Assembly: GCA_022867105.1 (NCBI GenBank)
Contig: JALHVH010000231.1
Location: forward strand, 1 to 9,219
Length of the DNA: 9,219 bases
From: Candidatus Aminicenantota bacterium
Lineage (GTDB): Bacteria > Acidobacteriota > Aminicenantia > Aminicenantales > Saccharicenantaceae
Direction: 5' to 3'
Part shown: piece by piece, positions 5,960-9,219 of the stretch
Position numbering within the stretch: position 1 is the first letter of the stretch
How the letters are laid out: each line of letters starts with the position of its first letter
Program-made: the position numbers and the translations under genes
Notes under the pieces: generated by a model
Seen by the model: the letters and a program-made list of their open reading frames with translations, nothing else
Told to the model about the DNA's origin: nothing
Databases searched by the model: none

Positions 5960-7071
5960 AAAAATCATATGTGACGAGCCTGCGGCTTCCTGAGATTCCT
6001 CTCTGGGAAAGAATGAAGGCAAAGCGGGGCTTGATCAGCTTCGACTACGAGATCACGGCCCGCTGCAATTTAAATTGCCGTCATTGCTACATCAACCTCG
6101 AGGCCGGGGATAAAGAGGCAAAAAAGCAGGAGCTTTCTCTCCGCGAGATCGAAAGGATCGCGGACGCGGCTGTCTCCCTCGGGGCCGTCTGGTGCCTGCT
6201 CAGCGGCGGGGAGCCGCTCCTTAGGGAGGACTTCCGCGAGATCTATCTTATGCTCAAAAGAAAGGGACTTCTCCTTTCGATTTTCACCAACGCCACGCTC
6301 ATCCGTGAGGAGCACGTTCGTCTCTTCAAGGAGTATCCTCCGCGCGGGATAGAGGTGACGGTCTACGGCGTGACCGAGGCGACATACGAAAACGTGACTC
6401 GGAAGCCCGGGTCCTTCCGGGCGTTCAGGAAGGGGCTCGACCTCCTCCTCGCGAGCCGCCTGAAGGTCCGGCTGAAGACCATGGGCCTCCGGACCAACAT
6501 CGGGGAGCTCCCGGAGATAGCCGCGTTCTGCCGGGAGAGGACGAAAGATTTTTTCCGCTTCGACCCCTTCCTCCAACTCAGGTTCGACCTGGATGAAGCC
6601 CGAAACGAGGAGATCCGGTCGGAGAGGCTGACCCCCGAGGAGATCGTCGCCCTGGAAAAGAGCGACAGGGAGAGGTTCCACGCCCTCGAGGAGAACTGCG
6701 ACAAGCTCATCGTTCCCGAGTTCGAACGCCTCACCTGCGGCCACATCCTCCATTGCGGCGCCGGGCTCAGGAACTTCACCCTGGGTTATGAAGGGACGTT
6801 CCGCCTGTGTTCCTCTCTCTGGCACCCGGATTGTGTCATGAATTTAAGGGACACCGACCTGAGGGACGCCTGGGAGAATCTGGTCCCGCGGGTCCGGAAT
6901 ATGGAGTCCGGAAGGAAGGATTTCCTTGAAAGATGCCGTGTTTGCTCCCTGGTCAATCTCTGCCTCTGGTGCGCGGCGCACGCTTACCTGGAGACGGGCG
7001 AGCTGGACAAACCGGTTGATTACTTCTGCCGGGTGGCTCATGCGCGGGAGGTGGCCCTAAGAAAAACTTGA
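5956..7071 (+). CDS. Radical SAM/SPASM domain protein (third of three)
   Basis: A 371-residue radical SAM peptide maturase candidate. The cluster motif is C37-N-L-N-C41-R-H-C44, with LLSGGEPLLREDF at 81-93 (GGEP 84-87), IFTNATLI (109-116) and VTVYGVTEATYENVTRKPGSF (134-154 region) in the order seen in its two neighbours. The C-terminal SPASM region contains Cys 267, 285, 293, 327, 330, 336, 339 and 358, with CRVC, CLWC and YFCRVAHA. It differs clearly from the second radical SAM protein in the middle part, 180-260, which is charged, so it may act on a different residue or step. The GTG start at 5956 overlaps the preceding stop by four bases and has GGGGGAGG before it. The TGA at 7069-7071 lies within the TTGACA box of the peptide gene's promoter. 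It is the nearest maturase to the putative substrate gene. Confidence 0.88.
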   Translation: MKKSYVTSLRLPEIPLWERMKAKRGLISFDYEITARCNLNCRHCYINLEAGDKEAKKQELSLREIERIADAAVSLGAVWCLLSGGEPLLREDFREIYLMLKRKGLLLSIFTNATLIREEHVRLFKEYPPRGIEVTVYGVTEATYENVTRKPGSFRAFRKGLDLLLASRLKVRLKTMGLRTNIGELPEIAAFCRERTKDFFRFDPFLQLRFDLDEARNEEIRSERLTPEEIVALEKSDRERFHALEENCDKLIVPEFERLTCGHILHCGAGLRNFTLGYEGTFRLCSSLWHPDCVMNLRDTDLRDAWENLVPRVRNMESGRKDFLERCRVCSLVNLCLWCAAHAYLETGELDKPVDYFCRVAHAREVALRKT

Positions 7072-7096
7072 CAAAAGGGAAATAGGTCTGTAAAAT
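7068..7096 (+). promoter_or_regulatory. Strong sigma70-type promoter of the peptide gene
   Basis: A perfect TTGACA -35 box (7068-7073), a 17-base spacer and a TAAAAT -10 box (7091-7096, five of six matches). The -35 box contains the stop codon of the third radical SAM gene. Transcription would begin near 7103 and give a leader of about 36 bases before the peptide ATG. This is the best promoter in the window and suggests the small peptide is made in excess over the enzymes, as expected for a substrate. Confidence 0.8.
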
Positions 7097-7125
7097 TATC
7101 GTTAGGAAGCGAGTTAAGAGCTAAG

Positions 7126-7131
7126 AGGAGG
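7126..7131 (+). promoter_or_regulatory. Strong ribosome binding site of the peptide gene
   Basis: AGGAGG seven bases before the ATG at 7139, the best-matched Shine-Dalgarno site in the cassette. Confidence 0.8.
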
Positions 7132-7138
7132 AAGCAAG

Positions 7139-7318
7139 ATGAAAATTTGGAAAAAGCCGGAATTGGTTGTTCTATATAGGGGAAAACCGGAAGAATCCGT
7201 TCTCACCCACTGCAAACACGCCAACGATCCGCCGGTAACGGCAGCCAATTTGCAGGGGGACTGCAACGACAGCGTAACGAGTTGCGGAGCCTGCCATTCC
7301 AACAAGGAAGGCAGCTGA
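7139..7318 (+). CDS. Putative radical-SAM-modified precursor peptide (RiPP substrate), 59 aa
   Basis: A short gene with a near-consensus promoter and an AGGAGG site, placed right after the third radical SAM gene. The product starts MKIWKKPELVVLYRGKPEES and continues with VLTHCKH, a hydrophobic-plus-charged segment that looks like a leader. The second half is Cys-, Asn- and Ser-rich, ending DCNDSVTSCGACHSNKEGS. Cysteines are at 25, 42, 49 and 52; the last two form a C-x-x-C. There is no signal peptide or membrane helix. From memory, small proteins with a KPEL..VL....PEE.VL..CK pattern occur next to radical SAM genes, but I cannot name a family with certainty. The PqqD-like protein would recognise the N-terminal part, and the modified core is probably in residues about 40-59. 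Base composition is visibly more A/T-rich than in the flanking genes. Alternatives are a small metal-binding or regulatory protein. The role as substrate is inferred from context. Confidence 0.75.
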   Translation: MKIWKKPELVVLYRGKPEESVLTHCKHANDPPVTAANLQGDCNDSVTSCGACHSNKEGS

Positions 7319-7348
7319 TACCCGGCTAGAGATCGTTCATCCTCCCAA

Positions 7349-7378
7349 TTAAGCAGAGTTTGAGGTCTGCGTACTTAA
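7349..7378 (+). other. Hairpin after the peptide gene, possible attenuator or 3' stem
   Basis: GCAGA (7353-7357) pairs with TCTGC (7366-7370) around an eight-base loop, and flanking TTAA (7349-7352) can pair with TTAA (7375-7378) across a four-base bulge. No T tract follows directly, so it is not a clear intrinsic terminator. It could stabilise the peptide mRNA or limit read-through to the methyltransferase. The rest of the 124-base gap (7319-7442) shows no gene I can support and no clear promoter. Confidence 0.25.
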
Positions 7379-7442
7379 CTATTTCAAAAAATGCCGGATT
7401 CGGGGTCTGGATTGCCGGGCCTAAAGAAGATACAATAATCCC

Positions 7443-8258
7443 ATGAGACCACGGGTTGCCATGGGAAAATTTCTGGTCCGGACGGGACGTTTCATTCAAT
7501 CCCTGGCCGTTGTGGTGATGAGGCCGCGGGACCTTATCGAATTCACCAGGTTGACTTATGCCCATCACCAGGACATTCAGGGCTGGGCGGACAAAGAGTT
7601 AGTCGATTCCGGATTGACTCCCGCCGAGGAATCGCTTTTAAAAAAGATCCCGCTCGCCGAGGGCCGGGTTCTTGTCCTCGGGTCCGGCGGCGGCCGCGAA
7701 GCCATCGTTCTAGCCCGGCGCGGCTTCGATGTGACGGGCGTAGATAATGTCGTCGGCATGGCGGAGAAAGCGAAAGAGAACGCGGCGAAGAGAGGCCTGA
7801 ACGTCCGCTTTCTGGTACAGGATATCACCAAGCTTGACGTCCCGGAACGGTCATTCGATATCGTCTGGCTGACGGCCGGCCTTTACTCGTTGATTCCGAC
7901 GTGCAAACTTAGAGCGACCCTGCTCGAAAGGATAGGGTCAGCGCTCCGCGAGGGCGGTTATTGTATCTGCGGCTTCTACAAGAACGGAGATAGAAGGACG
8001 ACCTCCCAAGGGGCTATTCTTAGAAAGATCGTCCAATATGTGACCCTGGGCAATTTTCATTATGAGAAAGGCGATATTCTCCTGGCCGACATCGAATTCG
8101 CCCATGCCTTTTCTTCCGAAAAGGAACTCCGGGATGAGTTCTCGCGAGCCGGATTCGACGTCCTGTATCTTTCTTTTCCGGGGGAGAGGGGCCGCGGCGA
8201 AGCGATCTTGAAGCCAGTCGAGATGCAGGATCAGGTCCTCAGGACGGTTAAAGGCTGA
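7443..8258 (+). CDS. Class I SAM-dependent methyltransferase
   Basis: A 271-residue protein with the Rossmann-type methyltransferase fold. Motif I is RVLVLGSGGGREA (75-87), the glycine-rich SAM-binding loop. GVDNV (99-103) supplies the acidic residue (Asp101) that usually contacts the ribose of SAM, VQDIT (125-129) is the adenine-contact region, and FDIVWLTAGLYSLIP (138-152) corresponds to motif IV. The C-terminal third (CICGFYKNGDR onward) has no feature that fixes the substrate. The ATG at 7443 has no strong ribosome binding site. An in-frame ATG at 7461 gives a protein starting MGKFLVRTGRF and is equally possible. It follows the peptide gene by 124 bases on the same strand and may be the last gene of the cassette, methylating the peptide or a small product, but without overlap or a shared motif this link is only by position. 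Its 3' end overlaps the converging HEAT-repeat gene by 11 bases. Confidence 0.8.
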   Translation: MRPRVAMGKFLVRTGRFIQSLAVVVMRPRDLIEFTRLTYAHHQDIQGWADKELVDSGLTPAEESLLKKIPLAEGRVLVLGSGGGREAIVLARRGFDVTGVDNVVGMAEKAKENAAKRGLNVRFLVQDITKLDVPERSFDIVWLTAGLYSLIPTCKLRATLLERIGSALREGGYCICGFYKNGDRRTTSQGAILRKIVQYVTLGNFHYEKGDILLADIEFAHAFSSEKELRDEFSRAGFDVLYLSFPGERGRGEAILKPVEMQDQVLRTVKG

Positions 8259-8754
8259 ACTTGATCTCGCTCGCCTTCCTCAACCCTTCCTCGGCCGCCA
8301 GCCGCACATAGGGGCTCTGGTCCTTCTTCAGCCGCACCAGGAATCTGAGGGCGTCCCTCCCACCGATCTCGCCCAGGGCCTCGGCGGCGCACTTCCGGAC
8401 GTCCGCGTTGGCGTCGCCGAGGACACGCTCGATGTGCCGGACGGCCCCCTCCGGCCGCCTCGCGGCCAGGACGCGGAGGACGGCGCTCCGGGCATACCAG
8501 GGAGGCCCCGAGAGCTTGGCGTAGGCCAGGTCTGGGTCGAACGATTCCCTCTCGCCGAGCTCCCTGACGATGAAGTCCCGGATCTCTTCACAGGGATCGC
8601 CGAGGGCTTCGATGAGGACCTTTCCGGCGAGGCGCGTGTCCAGCCGGGCATAGGCCTTGAGGACCTTGAGCCTCTTCTGCTTGTCCTGGGTCAGGGCGAG
8701 CTTCCTCAGAAACGCGGCGCAGATCAGCCCGTCGTCCCGCTCGGGGGCATCCAT
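8248..8754 (-). CDS. HEAT-repeat protein
   Basis: A protein of 168 residues made almost wholly of short paired helices of the HEAT/PBS-lyase-repeat type, which usually form a curved scaffold for protein binding. Repeat-like units are seen at VLIEALGDPCEEIRDFIVRE, IERVLGDANADVRKCAAEA followed by LGEIGG, and LVRLKKDQSPYVRLAAEEG, each with the D-x-x-x-x-V/I-R pattern. No catalytic motif or signal peptide is seen. The start chosen is the ATG at 8754, with AAGG nine bases before it. A GTG at 8763, three codons earlier, is the alternative. It lies 18-27 bases after the ribA stop on the same strand and is probably co-transcribed with it, though no functional link to riboflavin synthesis is known to me. 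The specific function is unknown. Confidence 0.75.
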   Translation of the reverse strand: MDAPERDDGLICAAFLRKLALTQDKQKRLKVLKAYARLDTRLAGKVLIEALGDPCEEIRDFIVRELGERESFDPDLAYAKLSGPPWYARSAVLRVLAARRPEGAVRHIERVLGDANADVRKCAAEALGEIGGRDALRFLVRLKKDQSPYVRLAAEEGLRKASEIKFSL

Positions 8755-8781
8755 GTCTCTCACTGCCTTAGAACCTTACGC

Positions 8782-9219
8782 TCAGACGAGGTCCAGGATA
8801 TGGCCCATCTTTTCTTTCTTGGTCTTCAAATACTGGAGATTTTCCTTGCCCGGCTCGATTTCGAGGGGGACCCGGCCGATGATCTCCAGCCCGTAACCCG
8901 AAAGCCCGACGAACTTGCGGGGGTTGTTGGTCAGCAGGCGGATCTTGTTGATCCCGAGGGCGACCAGGATCTGGGCGCCGATCCCGTAATCCCTCTGGTC
9001 GGGCTTGAACCCCAGCCGGCAGTTGGCCTCCACGGTGTCCGCGCCCTGGTCCTGGATCGAGTAGGCGCGGATCTTGTTGGTCAAGCCGATCCCCCGGCCC
9101 TCGTGGTTCATGATGTAGAGGATGACGCCCCGGCCTTCCTTATCGATCATCTCCATGGCCCGATGGAGCTGGTCGCCGCAGTCGCAGCGGGCCGATCCGA
9201 ACGTGTCCCCGGTCAGGCA
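8782..9219 (-). CDS. ribA: GTP cyclohydrolase II, C-terminal part (probably of RibBA; 5' end outside window)
   Basis: Catalyses the first committed step of riboflavin synthesis, opening GTP to a diaminopyrimidine phosphate, formate and pyrophosphate. The frame is open from the window edge (9219) to the TGA at 8782-8784, giving 145 residues. The three zinc-binding cysteines are present at visible residues 1, 12 and 14 (CLTGDTFGSARCDCGDQL). HEGRGIGLTNKIRAYSIQDQ, DTVEANCRLGF, RDYGIGAQIL and RLLTNNPRK follow in the order of the family, and the C-terminus KMGHILDL is also typical. An internal ATG at 9156 is not the start, because the zinc cysteines lie before it. Whether a RibB (DHBP synthase) domain precedes it, making RibBA, cannot be seen here; many bacteria have that fusion. 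A promoter or FMN riboswitch, if any, lies outside the window. Confidence 0.93.
   Translation of the reverse strand, partial: CLTGDTFGSARCDCGDQLHRAMEMIDKEGRGVILYIMNHEGRGIGLTNKIRAYSIQDQGADTVEANCRLGFKPDQRDYGIGAQILVALGINKIRLLTNNPRKFVGLSGYGLEIIGRVPLEIEPGKENLQYLKTKKEKMGHILDLV

Noticed and set aside
7391..7438. A 15-codon ATG frame in the gap before the methyltransferase, considered as a second precursor peptide
   Set aside because: It has no ribosome binding site, no cysteines and no resemblance to the 59-residue peptide.
7326..7568. Minus-strand open frame of 80 codons covering the gap after the peptide gene
   Set aside because: More than half of it is antisense to the methyltransferase and no family pattern is recognisable; the part in the gap alone is too short to support a gene or a named remnant.
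1..9219. CRISPR arrays, tRNA genes, insertion sequences or long repeats
   Set aside because: None were seen on reading both strands; the only repeated motifs are the shared coding motifs of the three radical SAM genes.

Overview
The window is a GC-rich bacterial chromosome segment in which housekeeping genes flank what looks like a complete, compact radical-SAM peptide-modification (RiPP) cassette. The housekeeping genes (holA, rpsT, dtd, and the GTP cyclohydrolase II part of ribA/ribBA) have bacterial sigma70-type promoters and Shine-Dalgarno sites, so the host is a bacterium. The window has no clear taxonomic marker. A deep-branching anaerobe-like lineage (for example Acidobacteriota/Aminicenantota or deltaproteobacterial types) is only a guess from gene style and codon use.

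Layout. 2-988 (+): the DNA polymerase III delta subunit gene, missing its start. It overlaps tail to tail with rpsT (ribosomal protein S20, minus strand), whose strong promoter lies just before the divergently read dtd (D-aminoacyl-tRNA deacylase). 1765-1948: a 184-base gap with a weak terminator-like hairpin and a good promoter (TATAAT at 1881). 1949-7071 (+): a tight five-gene operon encoding (1) a radical SAM/SPASM protein fused to an HPr-kinase-like P-loop domain, (2) a second radical SAM/SPASM protein, (3) a PqqD-like leader-binding protein, (4) a soluble S24/S26-type Ser/His peptidase-like protein starting at TTG, and (5) a third radical SAM/SPASM protein starting at GTG. 7068-7318: a near-consensus promoter, a strong ribosome binding site and a 59-residue Cys-containing peptide gene, the likely substrate. 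7443-8258 (+): a class I SAM-dependent methyltransferase. 8248-9219 (-): a HEAT-repeat protein and, upstream of it on the same strand, the C-terminal part of GTP cyclohydrolase II. No stretch above 300 bases is without a gene.

Proposed working. The PqqD-like protein captures the leader of the 59-residue peptide and presents it to one or more of three SPASM-type radical SAM enzymes. The kinase-like domain may phosphorylate the peptide, the S24/S26-like protein may trim it, and the methyltransferase may methylate it. From memory, two PqqE-like radical SAM proteins, a PqqD homologue and an HPrK-like protein together recall the 'SynChlorMet' (Scm) cassettes described bioinformatically. Here the HPrK-like part is fused to a radical SAM enzyme, a third radical SAM enzyme and a peptidase are added, and a candidate precursor peptide is visible. 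The chemistry and product are unknown.
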